A DNA stretch of 64,000 nt, taken from contig NC_091303.1 of the NCBI RefSeq assembly GCF_038502225.1, positions 31,909,424-31,973,423 on the forward strand, read 5' to 3'. Below are positions 63,392 to 64,000 of this stretch, piece by piece (the stretch's first letter is position 1; every line of letters starts with the position of its first letter). A model generated the notes under the pieces. It saw only the letters and a program-made list of their open reading frames with translations. It had not been told where the DNA came from and made no database searches. A program made the translations under genes and the position numbers. This DNA is from Cherax quadricarinatus (taxonomy: Eukaryota > Arthropoda > Malacostraca > Decapoda > Parastacidae).

Positions 63392-63720
63392 ACTAGTGAC
63401 GGCACTAGTGATGCCACTAGTGATGCTACTAGTGATGCTACTAGTGACGGCACTAGTGACGCCACTAGTGATGCTACTAGTGATGCTACTAGTGATGCTA
63501 CTAGTGATGCTACTAGTGATGCTACTAGTGACGCCACTAGTGACGCCACTAGTGATGCTACTAGTGATGCTACTAGTGATGCTACTAGTGATGCTACTAG
63601 TGATGCTACTAGTGATGCTACTAGTGACGCCACTAGTGACGCCACTAGTGATGCTACTAGTGATGCTACTAGTGATGCTACTAGTGATGCTACTAGTGAT
63701 GCTACTAGGGATGGCATTAG
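63392..63720. repeat. 12-bp minisatellite array with ACTAGT in every unit
   Basis: About 27 copies of ACTAGTGATGCT and its linked variants ACTAGTGACGCC and ACTAGTGACGGC. The variants are not random: GAC is followed by GCC or GGC and GAT almost always by GCT, and paired GACGCC units recur within runs of GATGCT units. Each unit carries the palindrome ACTAGT. The array ends in a degraded copy, CTAGGGATGGCATTAG. Confidence 0.97.
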
Positions 63721-64000
63721 TCAAGAAAGCTTTAATCGCTAATGATGGGATTGAAACAATCTCTGGGTGCATACAGATTGAGATATATACCTGTGCAAGT
63801 GTTTATTCATTGATGCTTTCATGGAAAACACGTCAAGAAGCGTACGCTTTTAGAGTGTATGGCAGTAAAGTCAACTAACCCTGTGTCACTTGTATTATGT
63901 ACTCTATAGAAATCAAGATTATTATTATTATTCTGTCTTATAATTTAGTAAGAGCTTGAAGACTCTACATATTAAGTAATAATTATTTTACTAAACAGGA
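63721..64000. other. Terminal spacer, nothing recognised
   Basis: AT-rich non-tandem sequence with a short (ATT)4 run near 63920. No coding frame, RNA gene or mobile-element end was identified before the window ends. Confidence 0.5.

Noticed and set aside
58246..63878. LLMVLVL / SVATLAP / poly-Leu / Ser-Asn frames in the right-hand arrays
   Set aside because: Same repeat-composition artefact as the other arrays.

Overview
The window reads as non-genic, repeat-dominated nuclear DNA from a eukaryote, most likely a decapod crustacean (crayfish, lobster, crab or shrimp type). Three dispersed elements point that way from memory of the group, not from a search: a tRNA-derived SINE at 31440-31740, an element whose TTCGGCACGACAT-type ends border (TA)n runs at 16951-17342, and a LINE 3' end in the 18842-19080 region. 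I find no convincing single-copy host gene. Roughly four fifths of the 64 kb is tandem repeat by summing the array lengths.

Layout. 1-6731: 28-bp satellite. 6732-9342: an element with terminal direct repeats, probably a non-autonomous LTR retrotransposon read on the minus strand, inserted in that satellite. 9343-14898: the 28-bp satellite resumes. 14921-15360: 25-bp array. 15404-16152: 26-bp array. 16153-19487: a mosaic of mobile elements and microsatellites (TATA/polyA-bearing dispersed repeat, foldback element, TIR element in (TA)n, 5'-truncated LINE with an intact reverse-transcriptase reading frame, then TA/GATA/GA runs). 19488-21743: purine-rich sequence, a decayed antisense LINE, and copy 1 of a dispersed repeat. 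21744-23612: 31-bp array. 23705-31172: 24-bp array. 31195-31970: copy 2 of the dispersed repeat, split by the SINE. 32128-47085: 57-bp array with a degenerate edge to 47600. 47637-56672: 30-bp array. 56673-58225: unique sequence. 58226-61258: 21-bp array with a degenerate edge. 61594-62970: (GTT)n-based array. 63392-63720: 12-bp array.

The strongest unifying observation is that the five right-hand arrays (57, 30, 21, GTT-based and 12 bp; about 29 kb) are all built of triplets whose third base is T on the plus strand. Two plus-strand frames (NNT and NTN) and one minus-strand frame (ANN) therefore cannot contain a stop codon. This explains the very long open frames, including an all-hydrophobic frame of 1,879 codons, without any coding function. 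Variation inside these arrays is concentrated at CpG/TpG alternatives, and the 57-bp array holds kilobase-scale internal duplications with exact offsets of 3,816 and 4,218 bp.

No genes working together can be described. What the window shows is satellite birth, amplification, edge decay and invasion by retroelements. I found no convincing new enzymatic or defence system.
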